This document shows, in pieces, positions 41,707-49,682 of a DNA stretch of 49,682 bases (its first letter is position 1; the number at the start of each line of letters is the position of its first letter). Both the position numbers and the translations under genes were made by a program. Source of the DNA: Clostridiales bacterium. Its GTDB lineage: Bacteria; Bacillota; Clostridia; Oscillospirales; CAG-272. The stretch spans positions 1 to 49,682 of the forward strand of contig JAEEKG010000037.1 in the NCBI GenBank assembly GCA_016282315.1, given 5' to 3'. The notes under the pieces were generated by a model. The model did not search any database. It saw only the letters and a program-made list of their open reading frames with translations, and was not told the origin of the DNA.

Positions 41707-42267
41707 TTATTTATTTTTTGATGATTTCTGCTGTTTTATGTCCCCAAGCCACTTCTCTTTTGTAAGCAAATTTACGTATCCGACCCTTATTTCATTCAAT
41801 GCTGAGACGCGAACATTATCCATCCTCATTTGAAAAACAAATCCGAGTTTTTCCTGAACTCTTTTGGATTTGGTGTTGCCTTCGTAATATGCGCACCATA
41901 CTTTGTTCAGCTCAAGGTCTTCAAAAGCATGCCTCAGCATTTCCCGTGAAGCTTCAGTAACAAGTCCCTGTCCCCAGTACGGAACTCCTATCCAATATCC
42001 AAGTTCCATTTCATCAGGATCTTTGGCCAGACCTCCATGGTAAAGACCAACACTGCCTATAGGCAACCCCGACTCTTTCAAAACGATTGCATAAATCTCT
42101 TTGTCTGAGAGTGTAGTTTGGATAATTTCTCTGCTGTTTTCAACGCTAGTGTGAACAGGCCAGCCTGCTATGGGGCCAACTTGCGGGTCTTTAGCGTATT
42201 TATATAATTCTTCTGCATCGTCTACAGACCAGGGGCGAATTATTAACCTTTGTGTTTGTAAACTCAT
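41707..42267 (-). CDS. GNAT-family N-acetyltransferase, RimJ/RimL-like
   Basis: GNAT enzymes transfer acetyl groups from acetyl-CoA to amines. The 186-aa protein begins LQTQRLIIRPWSVDDAEELYKY, has IGSVGLYHGG in the middle and the acetyl-CoA loop YWGQGLVTEASREML, then GNTKSKRVQEKLGF. This is the RimJ/RimL layout; substrates can be ribosomal proteins, antibiotics or small amines. The ATG overlaps the preceding gene's stop as ATGA. A Lys-rich end (KQQKSSKNK) is unusual. Confidence 0.85.
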   Translation of the reverse strand: MSLQTQRLIIRPWSVDDAEELYKYAKDPQVGPIAGWPVHTSVENSREIIQTTLSDKEIYAIVLKESGLPIGSVGLYHGGLAKDPDEMELGYWIGVPYWGQGLVTEASREMLRHAFEDLELNKVWCAYYEGNTKSKRVQEKLGFVFQMRMDNVRVSALNEIRVGYVNLLTKEKWLGDIKQQKSSKNK

Positions 42268-42668
42268 ATTTCAAAAGACTCCGCTGGACTTGTAAATGAA
42301 GAAAATACGACTTTAGCACACTTAAAGTAAAGCATCTGCATGTTGCCGTCGTCTTCGTTGTACATGCCCCTCAGAGAAGGCATTTTGTCAAGCATTGCTG
42401 TTTTAACTTCTCTGTTGTCGTCTTCTACAAGTTCGCCTGAAATTCTAACCCATGTTCCGTCTTTGTATGCACAAATTTCGGCCTTGGGATTAGCTTTCAG
42501 TTGTTTTGATACCGGTTTGATTTTTCCGGTCTGAATGTAAAGTTTTCCGTTGCATGATAGAACCGTTCCGAACGGTCTTACTCTAGGCTGATTACCTTCT
42601 ACTGTTGCCAGATAATATGTTCCGGCATCTTCCAAGAATTTAACTACTTTTTCCAAATTGCTGCTCAT
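42264..42668 (-). CDS. Pyridoxamine 5'-phosphate oxidase-like flavoprotein
   Basis: The 134-aa protein has the split-barrel pattern of the PNPOx-like family: YYLATVEGNQPRVRPFGTVLS, LYIQTGKIKPVSKQLKANPKA and TWVRISGELVEDD. Relatives bind FMN or heme and include nitroimidazole reductases and general FMN-binding proteins. AGGAGGG lies just before the ATG. The GNAT gene follows with an ATGA overlap. Confidence 0.82.
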   Translation of the reverse strand: MSSNLEKVVKFLEDAGTYYLATVEGNQPRVRPFGTVLSCNGKLYIQTGKIKPVSKQLKANPKAEICAYKDGTWVRISGELVEDDNREVKTAMLDKMPSLRGMYNEDDGNMQMLYFKCAKVVFSSFTSPAESFEI

Positions 42669-42985
42669 AATGCCCTCCTATTTTTTAATTTTTTTCTTCG
42701 CAATCTAGTCACTGACTATTTTGTTATATGTACCATCCACACGTAGTTCATTAACGCTTACATGGTAATCCAAATGTATAGAATTCCCCTTAATTATCTG
42801 CAGGCGTAAGGAAAAGCCTACAAAACTATTCCGATTAGTGGAATAAATGCAATAATGTCTCTTTTCATAATGGTTACTATGAATCAGTATCAATTATATC
42901 AAAAAAATGGTTGTTGTGTTTTCATTTGTATTGTTGGCTGTATTTTTTTTAACTTTACTTTAAATAGTTTTGATTACAAAAAGTC
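42669..42985. other. Intergenic stretch, possible remnant of a solute-binding protein gene
   Basis: A 62-aa minus-strand frame at 42705-42893 lacks a ribosome binding site. Its end, SVNELRVDGTYNKIVSD, resembles the C terminus of ABC solute-binding proteins (LxADGTYxKI), so it may be the tail of a deleted gene. Otherwise the stretch is AT-rich with no clear terminator or promoter. Confidence 0.3.
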
Positions 42986-45900
42986 TCAGTCATGCTTTTT
43001 CAAGTGAATATCAGGCAATATTATCGCACTTTCTGATTCATCGTTTTCGCCCTTCCAAGCGACTATGAATCTAATTTCGGCATAAGAAACAATGTAATGA
43101 TTCTCTTTTAATTCTTCAATTTGTTCAATTGCCTTTTTTGATAACTTTGCAACGACTATATTCCTTCCGTTAATACACGCAAAGAAACTACCTTCTTTAT
43201 AATCAAGACTTGAGCCACTGCGAAGCTGCAAAACTTCTTTTGTAATATTCTTAAAAAAGCCCAAATTTACGTCTCGATGGGATAGTTGAAGAGTAATCTC
43301 ATTAGGTTCTTGATACTCATTTTCATCTGTATGGTAAACGGCGCCGGTAAGCCTGAATCTGTCGAAAAAAGCATTTACATAATGGACGTACAAGGCATGT
43401 TTAGCACGTGTAAATCCCACATAAACAGCTCTCTTCGTCTTTTCATCATAGAGATTCATATTATTTGACAGAATCATATAGACCGAATCAAATTCTCTTC
43501 CTTTTGATTTGTGGATAGTTGATACAATAATTGCGGAGTTTTCTATGTCATAAAAATCTTCAAGTTTAGATTCGTTAATGAATTCTTCAAAATCTGTGCG
43601 GTATTTTTTTGTGTTCAATGCTGAAAAAGTATTAATCATCTTCAAAACCAAAGGAAGACATTTACTATCAGCGTAATATTCTTTTAGTTTATCAACCGAA
43701 TTATTCCACACTTGATCTGAAACAATTGGTGTAAATTGTTCTTTCTTAATTGCAGTTATAAAGAATCGTATTTCAGCAAGATTATACAAATTGAAATCAT
43801 CATTTGATTGAATCAATTTTGCCTGCATCCCATTTTCAATCAACAACCCCATTACCATCAGAGCCTCTTCGTTCGTTGATGTAAGAATGCACGTTTTTTC
43901 TCCATGATAATTATCTTTGACTTGATTGACTACTGATATTTCAAAGTTGCCCTTAGCGTGTTTTGTTAGTTCAACAATTCCATCTTCTCTAGATACCGCA
44001 ATAATTGGATTGTGTTTCATCCTATTGGGAATGTATTCTGCAAAGGAATTAGAAAATCTAACCAATTTTTCATCACTTCTATAATTGTCCAACAATTCAT
44101 ATTGTTTTGCGTCAAAATTGGTAATCAGAGCCTTAAGATTTCCAGAATTAGAACCTCTAAACTCATATATATTCTGGTCGTCATCACCAACGGCGATAAC
44201 TCTCATGTCCTCATTTTTGGACATAAGTGAACAAACAAGATTGAATTCATTCTGATCCATATCTTGTGCTTCATCAATAACTAAAACAGTTTTTGTTATT
44301 CTGCCAATTTCAACTTCGCCGTTATAAATCATCTCTGCTGCTTTTTGCACCACCTCATTGGATTCCAGTAAATTACCTATTTTCCCCAAAAGATCAAAAC
44401 AATACGAGTGAAATGTTTTGATTTCAACAAAATGAGCTGCATTCCCAATTAGATTAATCAGACGACTTTTAAATTCAGTTGCTGCAGCTCTTGAAAAAGT
44501 CAACATTAGCAATTGCTCGCTTTTGACGTCTTCAAGTAAAAGTAGAGAGGCTAATTTGTGGACAAGAACTCTCGTTTTGCCACTGCCAGGACCTGCGATA
44601 ACAGCTATATATTTTGAAGTGTCATCTCTTATTATTTCAGCTTGTGTTTCTGACAAACTTCCAAATAATTTGTCGTATTTTTCCGGAGTTATGTTTCTAT
44701 TTATTTCACCTGCTCGGTTTCCCTTAAAATACTTTGCAATAAAAGGCCTGTATTCCATAACAAAGTAGTCGTTTACGAACTGGAGTGCTTCGTTATAATC
44801 CTTCAGCATCATGTTTGCATATTGACCCACAATATGAATCTGCTGAATTCTGTTTTGATAGAAATCATTTAGTTGTTTGTAATCTTCAACTTTGTATCTG
44901 ATTTTGTTATCAAGCACTTTTCTGTCAATTGACAATCCGTTATAGAGAACAAGAAAACCTCCTTCAATGTTCAGTGCACCGATTTTAGACAAATACAATA
45001 ATGCATCTTCAATTTCTTTTGTTGAACAATCCGAATAATCGTTGAACATAGAAATCCTCGATTTGTAATTATCTTTTAATTCAAGAAGCGAAAATTCAAC
45101 CAATACCTCTTCTTTGGCATTAGGAGATGAGCCGTTCGATTTGTCGAACAGATATTGAACTATAAATGAAGCGATTTCGCACCTTTTGTTTATGCGAGCC
45201 TCCATTTTCTTTTTTTCCAAAGATGGAAAAACCATTGTCTGTTTTTCATTTGCATCCGTGTTCTTTTTTATGTAATTCTTTATTGTCCAGTAATACAGAA
45301 TAGTCTTAATGTTTCTGACCGTTGGATTCTTCACTCCAATTTTAATAGCACTGTCATTTATTTCTTTATAGTTAATGTCCTGAACTTCGCCTGTAAGCTT
45401 TGATGCCAGGTATTTTTCCAATTCACAGAAATTCGTAAGAATCTGAATTGATTTATTCTGAGTCTCAGTTCGTTTTATATATGCTGACATATCCATAGAA
45501 TCTGACAAAATGCCTTCTTCTCGCATGAGATTTACTGATGTAATGACATCCTCTTTATCAATTCCGAGAATATCAGCAAGATAATCAACTCTTGACTCTG
45601 CTTCCGCATTTCCAGCTTGAGCTATGCTTCTTGCGGAAATCAATGATTTTACTATACGCTTTGAATCTGTTTTTTGTTTTTCATCGAATCTCGGTGATGC
45701 TTCAATAGCGCGAGCAGCTTCTTCCATGTTGCGGGCCATAATACTGTTGGCATAAACCTTGGGAACATTTCTGCCTCTTTCCACATAGCCAGCATTTTCA
45801 AGAGCAGCAATCGCTGTTCTTACACGTGTTTCAACATCTACTGTTCCTTCATCCCATCCCGCAAGTTTGGCTATTTCCAGTGCCGATCGGCATACACTTG

Positions 45901-47788
45901 AATGAGTTTTGGTTAAATCTTTTATCGCCTTCCATACTTGTTGTATTTCACTGATACTCAGTTTGGTCTGGTTCAAAAGCATAAAGTGTTTGTTAAGGTC
46001 ATCTTCATTGAACAAAACATAACAGTCAGCTTGAATATTCTGATCTCTGCCTGCCCTTCCTGCCTCCTGCACATAATTCTCAAGTGAGTCAGATATTTCA
46101 TAATGAACAACAAGTCCAACGTCCTTTTTATCTACACCCATACCAAAAGCTGATGTGGCTACTATTACCTTTATTCTGTTAGCAATAAAGGCATCCTGAT
46201 TCTCTATTTTTTCCGAGCTGTCCATTTTGCCATTAAAAGGTTTGGCAGGATATCCGTCAATTGTCAATTTTTCTGCAAGATCTCTTGTCATCTTTGTTCT
46301 TGAAACATATACAATTGTTGGGCAATCCTTTTGTTCGATAAGAGACCTCAATGTTGTATACTTTTCTTCATCGTTTTCTTTGTGCAAAACTACATAGTGA
46401 AGATTAGTTCTTGTGGCATTTGTCGTATATAAATCGAGTTCAATATTCAGTTTTTGTCTAAAATAATCCCGAATATCGCTAATTACTTTTTGTTTAGCTG
46501 TCGCAGTGAAACACGAAACGGGTATTCCATGCTCAAGGTTCTTTTCTTTGATATAATTTCGTATAAAGTCCCCAATATACATGTAATCAACTCTAAAATC
46601 CTGTCCCCATGCAGAGAAACAGTGTGCTTCATCGATGACAAAACGAACGACATTTCTTGACAATAGCAGTCTTTCAATCGTTCTCGATCTAAGTGATTCA
46701 GGAGATATATACAAAATAGATGCCATGCCGCTGGCAACACGTTCAATTGCCTCTGCGCGCTCGATTTGACTAAGAAGTCCATTTATTGTTACTGCATCAA
46801 CAATTCCTTTTTGAGCCAAATTATCAACCTGGTCTTTCATCAGCGACTGCAATGGAGAAACAACAACTGTAAGTCCCCTAGACGTCTCTCCTGCCATTAA
46901 TGCCGGAAGCTGGAATGTTATAGACTTCCCTCCTCCTGTTGGGAATATAGCAAGCAAGGACTTTCCGCTAACCGCTGCCTTTGCTGCCATCTCCTGAAGT
47001 GGCTCTCCATTATATGTTCGGAATGAATCATAACTAAAGTAATCCTTCAGCTTTTTTTGAACATCTAAACTCTTGTTACAATACTCGCATCCTTCTGAAC
47101 ATGGAGTCTCCCTCAATTGTCTAATCACATTTTCAACGTATGGGTAGTTACGATAAACCCATGGAGGAGTCATAGAATACTTTTCAGTTGCTGATATGAT
47201 GGCCAAAGCATATGCCAATTCAACAGGATGTTTATATATTATGGAAGATATATCCGCATTCTTGCATATTTTTCCCGAAAACGTGTTTCGTATTTCACTC
47301 TCAAGGCTGCTCATTGAGAAAAAGAACCCAACATAGTCGAAAAACCCATGAAAATACTCATTTTTGTGGAGCAAATCATAGAAGATATGCTTCATTGATG
47401 AAGGAAGCTTTTGATAAGCGTTAACTTCATCATAAAATAGTTCCATGGCTTTAATAGCATCGTTGACCGGGTTATTCAATTGTTCTGATATAATCTTGTC
47501 ATCTTTTACAAGGTTATGGTATGGTTTGTTCGGAAACAATAGTGGAGAAAGATACAGTGTATCTACCGGAAGACAGTTTTTTTCGCCAAAAACGTTACCA
47601 CAATACTTAAGATCATGGTTTATGATATTGTGCCCACATACATATCGTACTCCTTGAGCAAACAATGAAAACTGTGCCTTTGATTTTGTATGCATGACAA
47701 TATTACGGTCCTTCACAGCACCATAATCTATTATTCTCGGTTCGCTTTCACTCACTTCTAAATCAATAAAAACTATCTCTTTGCCCAT
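42986..47788 (-). CDS. Exonuclease-like/RecQ/UvrD fusion helicase
   Basis: The 1600-aa protein joins three DNA-acting parts. Residues 1-125 resemble a DEDD 3'-5' exonuclease: FIDLEV (D9, E11), GHNIINHD (53-59) and a D near 110. A Cys trio C230-x3-C234-x2-C237 precedes the RecQ part. RecQ (about 250-610) has Walker A TGGGKS (284-289), DEAH (386-389), SFTAT-like CFTAT and the motif VI segment QEAGRAGRDQ. A long helical middle follows. The UvrD-type helicase (about 1040-1480) has GPGSGKT (about 1060), VIDEAQDMDQ, VGDDDQNIYEFRGS and the end motif YVGFTRAKHAL. The start has no strong ribosome binding site. It is the last of three genes and AT-rich. Confidence 0.88.
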   Translation of the reverse strand: MGKEIVFIDLEVSESEPRIIDYGAVKDRNIVMHTKSKAQFSLFAQGVRYVCGHNIINHDLKYCGNVFGEKNCLPVDTLYLSPLLFPNKPYHNLVKDDKIISEQLNNPVNDAIKAMELFYDEVNAYQKLPSSMKHIFYDLLHKNEYFHGFFDYVGFFFSMSSLESEIRNTFSGKICKNADISSIIYKHPVELAYALAIISATEKYSMTPPWVYRNYPYVENVIRQLRETPCSEGCEYCNKSLDVQKKLKDYFSYDSFRTYNGEPLQEMAAKAAVSGKSLLAIFPTGGGKSITFQLPALMAGETSRGLTVVVSPLQSLMKDQVDNLAQKGIVDAVTINGLLSQIERAEAIERVASGMASILYISPESLRSRTIERLLLSRNVVRFVIDEAHCFSAWGQDFRVDYMYIGDFIRNYIKEKNLEHGIPVSCFTATAKQKVISDIRDYFRQKLNIELDLYTTNATRTNLHYVVLHKENDEEKYTTLRSLIEQKDCPTIVYVSRTKMTRDLAEKLTIDGYPAKPFNGKMDSSEKIENQDAFIANRIKVIVATSAFGMGVDKKDVGLVVHYEISDSLENYVQEAGRAGRDQNIQADCYVLFNEDDLNKHFMLLNQTKLSISEIQQVWKAIKDLTKTHSSVCRSALEIAKLAGWDEGTVDVETRVRTAIAALENAGYVERGRNVPKVYANSIMARNMEEAARAIEASPRFDEKQKTDSKRIVKSLISARSIAQAGNAEAESRVDYLADILGIDKEDVITSVNLMREEGILSDSMDMSAYIKRTETQNKSIQILTNFCELEKYLASKLTGEVQDINYKEINDSAIKIGVKNPTVRNIKTILYYWTIKNYIKKNTDANEKQTMVFPSLEKKKMEARINKRCEIASFIVQYLFDKSNGSSPNAKEEVLVEFSLLELKDNYKSRISMFNDYSDCSTKEIEDALLYLSKIGALNIEGGFLVLYNGLSIDRKVLDNKIRYKVEDYKQLNDFYQNRIQQIHIVGQYANMMLKDYNEALQFVNDYFVMEYRPFIAKYFKGNRAGEINRNITPEKYDKLFGSLSETQAEIIRDDTSKYIAVIAGPGSGKTRVLVHKLASLLLLEDVKSEQLLMLTFSRAAATEFKSRLINLIGNAAHFVEIKTFHSYCFDLLGKIGNLLESNEVVQKAAEMIYNGEVEIGRITKTVLVIDEAQDMDQNEFNLVCSLMSKNEDMRVIAVGDDDQNIYEFRGSNSGNLKALITNFDAKQYELLDNYRSDEKLVRFSNSFAEYIPNRMKHNPIIAVSREDGIVELTKHAKGNFEISVVNQVKDNYHGEKTCILTSTNEEALMVMGLLIENGMQAKLIQSNDDFNLYNLAEIRFFITAIKKEQFTPIVSDQVWNNSVDKLKEYYADSKCLPLVLKMINTFSALNTKKYRTDFEEFINESKLEDFYDIENSAIIVSTIHKSKGREFDSVYMILSNNMNLYDEKTKRAVYVGFTRAKHALYVHYVNAFFDRFRLTGAVYHTDENEYQEPNEITLQLSHRDVNLGFFKNITKEVLQLRSGSSLDYKEGSFFACINGRNIVVAKLSKKAIEQIEELKENHYIVSYAEIRFIVAWKGENDESESAIILPDIHLKKHD

Positions 47789-47853
47789 TTTTTATCCAAT
47801 CATATACCAATAATGCTACCAACAACTGTTTCGTGATAGCTTAATGTGTTACT

Positions 47854-48390
47854 TTATACTGAGTTATAAAGATCTTTTAAATATTGCTTTATTCTCTTCC
47901 ATAATGAAGGCTTTTTAATTGTATCGGATTTATTATAATTGTTTTTTTCAACCACGGGTTTTACACCTAGTTGCGTTTGATTATTCATTTTTTTATCAGA
48001 GAGATTATTCTTTTCAGCCTCTTCACGTTTTTTTCTTCGTTCATCTGCAAGGCGTTGCTTTTCCAATTCCTCTTGTTTTCTCAGAATTGAAAGTGGATCT
48101 TCCGAAGAAAACAATCTGTTATAAAACTCATTTAGACAATCATAATCACTTTCTTCACATATATCTGAATCATATCCAACTTCATGGGCAAGTTGATTCC
48201 GTACCCATCGCATATGTTTCAGCCTTTCATAATCAATTTGCCATGAGTCAACATACCTAACGCCTTTTATGTTGTTGGATTCCATCATGCGAATATATGC
48301 AGATACTCCTTCACTTACCAAATAAGCATCTTTTATGAATTTATCTACTTTTTTATACAGATCCAAAAAATCAATGTTCAATTCTCTCAT
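47854..48390 (-). CDS. HEPN-like protein with RNxxxH motif and basic amphipathic tail
   Basis: The 178-aa protein has RWVRNQLAHEVGYD, where R64-N65-x3-H69 fits the Rx4-6H active motif of HEPN RNases, followed by a conserved-looking acidic segment and LNEFYNRLFSSEDPLSILRK. Residues 105-135 form a charged coiled coil, and the end KKPSLWKRIKQYLKDLYNSV is a basic amphipathic helix that could touch membrane or nucleic acid. HEPN proteins often act as RNases in toxin-antitoxin and defence systems, but many such small proteins are uncharacterised. It lies between the 255-aa gene and the fusion helicase (65-base gap). Confidence 0.6.
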   Translation of the reverse strand: MRELNIDFLDLYKKVDKFIKDAYLVSEGVSAYIRMMESNNIKGVRYVDSWQIDYERLKHMRWVRNQLAHEVGYDSDICEESDYDCLNEFYNRLFSSEDPLSILRKQEELEKQRLADERRKKREEAEKNNLSDKKMNNQTQLGVKPVVEKNNYNKSDTIKKPSLWKRIKQYLKDLYNSV

Positions 48391-48514
48391 TGTTATATCT
48401 CTTTAATTCCAAATACAATCTAATACTAATTGTTATTTCACATTTCTCTGCAAAGAACCAATTTCTTATCAAAGGCATGTAGGTGTCTCACGGACACCTT
48501 TATGTTGCGTAGTT

Positions 48515-49282
48515 TCAATCATTAATTAATCCAAGCTTTTTTAGTCTAGCTCGTATCCCACCATAAGATCTTTTAAGTAATGCTGCAATTTCGGATATTG
48601 ACGTTTTATTGTTAAACAAATCCACCAATAATACTTCTTGTTCTCTCGTCCACGGAGCTCCTTGCATATCTTCAATAACAACACTTGGTTCTATAGGTGT
48701 GTTTTCACTTTTTAACTCTTTTGTTGAATTGTTTATTACTATTATTTCGTCCATATGGTCAATGATAAATTGTTGAGAATACTGGTTAAACAAATTAACA
48801 AAATACGTTCCGTATTGTCCACTTCTCTCTTTTCGAGTTATTCCCAATAATGATCCTTGCATTGTAGGTGTCTTATACTTTTTGTCATCAGAAGATGATA
48901 CTTCTTCTAATAATTCTTTGCTTACAAGGAATGCATTGATACTTGCACTTTTAAGTTTCGAACGATTTGTCATATCAACAAGCATATTTATCTTATTGGC
49001 AATTTCACTTACTGGAATTGGAGCGATGTCAAATACATATTTTGACAACTGTTCTTTGGTGATAGAAAAAGGCTCTTTAACCGTCCTTTTCTGATACCCT
49101 ACCATACCATTGTTATCAATAACTTTTCCTATTATGTTTGCAGAATACAAAAGACATCTGGATATTCTAACTTGGTTAATACATTCGGAATCCGGAACCA
49201 GTTCATTCGTTAATGGATTAATTCCGTTTGCCAGTTTTTCCAAATACAATTTTGCATATTTCATTGTTTCCAAATCAGTCAT
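48515..49282 (-). CDS. Uncharacterised 255-aa protein with SANT/HTH-like C terminus
   Basis: I cannot assign a named family. The N-terminal half has a distinctive block, YLEKLANGINPLTNELVPD, then INQVRISRCLLYSANII, which looks like a helical domain recurring next to helicase-type genes. The last 45 residues, WTREQEVLLVDLFNNKTSIS and ALLKRSYGGIRARLKKLG, look like a SANT/GcrA-type DNA-binding helix-turn-helix. A middle segment has a serine-rich loop. AGGGGAAA lies before the ATG. It is the first gene of the three-gene module, so it may target or regulate the module. Confidence 0.55.
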   Translation of the reverse strand: MTDLETMKYAKLYLEKLANGINPLTNELVPDSECINQVRISRCLLYSANIIGKVIDNNGMVGYQKRTVKEPFSITKEQLSKYVFDIAPIPVSEIANKINMLVDMTNRSKLKSASINAFLVSKELLEEVSSSDDKKYKTPTMQGSLLGITRKERSGQYGTYFVNLFNQYSQQFIIDHMDEIIVINNSTKELKSENTPIEPSVVIEDMQGAPWTREQEVLLVDLFNNKTSISEIAALLKRSYGGIRARLKKLGLIND

Positions 49283-49682
49283 TTTGTCTATTTCCCCTTT
49301 AAAATCTTGATTTCAACTCATTAGATTAATAAAGTGTTTAGATGTAATCATGTACTTTATTGTCTTATTGTCCATGTTTTTTATATCACAAAGCAAGTCA
49401 GAATGTTATTGATTTGTCAAATTATAATAATTTTGCAGATATCTCTAGCTTCTTTTATTGTAATAATCATCTCGGTTAAGTTTTAGCTTAACATGCGGTT
49501 CCGTCTCACCGGAACATTCACCCAAGTACTCATGATATCTAGGCTCGGACACCCGTGACTTCAGTCGTGGGAGGAGAGCCTTACCTCCTGTGTTAATGTT
49601 GTGTTTGTGTGTTCCAACAAACGTATGTTTTTCCACGATACAAATGGATGCACTTTTGTTCCATCTATCAATCTGAGGTCAA
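49283..49682. other. AT-rich gap and right window edge
   Basis: From 49283 to about 49440 the sequence is very AT-rich, with no convincing promoter for the minus-strand module (TTGACA on the minus strand near 49420 lacks a matching -10 box). From 49445 the composition changes to a transposon-end-like segment described separately. Confidence 0.5.
49445..49682 (-). mobile_element. Possible end of an IS200/IS605-type element with structured hairpin
   Basis: A nested hairpin occupies about 49541-49580: GGCTC and GAGCC form the outer stem and CCCGTGACT with AGTCGTGGG the inner one around a GACTTCAGTC core. Such ACTTCAGT/ACTGAAGT hairpins mark IS605-family ends and their TnpB guide RNAs. On the minus strand a frame is open from the window edge (49680) to a TGA at 49561-49563 inside the hairpin, reading DLRLIDGTKVHPFVSWKN; another frame from 49678 or GTG 49636 runs to 49445. 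Neither can be assigned. The plus-strand RNA folds better because two mismatches become G-U pairs. The element extends off the window. Confidence 0.35.

Noticed and set aside
1-49682. tRNA, rRNA or riboswitch genes
   Set aside because: I saw no cloverleaf, GGTTCRA arm, rRNA segment or known aptamer consensus; leaders are short and mostly unstructured. A covariance-model scan would be needed to be certain.

Overview
The window looks like chromosome from a low-to-moderate GC Gram-positive bacterium of the Bacillota (Clostridia-like, plausibly gut-associated). The evidence is a large SRP RNA with an Alu domain next to dnaX, the ylxM-ffh-rpsP-khpA cluster, the dnaX-ybaB-recR cluster, strong AGGAGG ribosome binding sites, AGA-rich arginine codons, a CotH-family surface protein and several glycan-active enzymes. 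I cannot name the species.

Region by region. Positions 1-3800 (+): tail of a TIM-barrel sugar isomerase-like gene, trmO, and the tldD/tldE protease pair. Positions 3832-6517: a sirtuin (-) divergent from a polysaccharide-lyase-like gene (+) with a near-consensus promoter. Positions 6540-10740: an accessory stretch with a lipoprotein and two AlbA_2/Schlafen-type ATP-binding regulators, each preceded by 11-12 bp tandem repeats that overlap its promoter. A decayed ORF and the 5' end of a group IIC intron, sitting exactly behind an intrinsic terminator, close this stretch.

Positions 10738-22640 (-): a long, mostly housekeeping run. In order of transcription it holds two membrane diguanylate cyclases, a 50-aa protein, a HAD phosphatase, glutamate dehydrogenase, a PlsC-like acyltransferase, the SRP RNA, dnaX, ybaB, recR, an acyl-carrier-like protein, sufS, sufE and a fucose-isomerase-like protein. 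Positions 22860-25237 (+): ylxM, ffh, rpsP and khpA, ended by a terminator, so both the RNA and the protein of SRP lie in this window.

Positions 25271-41572 (-): a small membrane protein and a sialidase-like protein; a CDF metal transporter with an ABC/FtsX exporter; an FGGY kinase, a HAD-IB phosphatase and a MATE transporter fused to a histidine-kinase-like ATPase domain; a CotH-family anchored protein, a GH2 beta-mannosidase-like enzyme and an Ig-like lipoprotein. These point to glycan breakdown, export and surface functions. Positions 41707-42668: a GNAT acetyltransferase and a PNPOx-like protein.

Positions 42986-49282 (-): an AT-rich three-gene module. It holds a 255-aa protein with a SANT/HTH-like tail, a 178-aa HEPN-like protein with an RNxxxH motif, and a 1600-aa protein joining a DEDD-exonuclease-like domain, a RecQ helicase and a UvrD helicase. 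This is the best candidate in the window for an undescribed genome-defence or DNA-maintenance system. The right edge (about 49445-49682) holds a hairpin and broken reading frames resembling the end of an IS200/IS605-type element.
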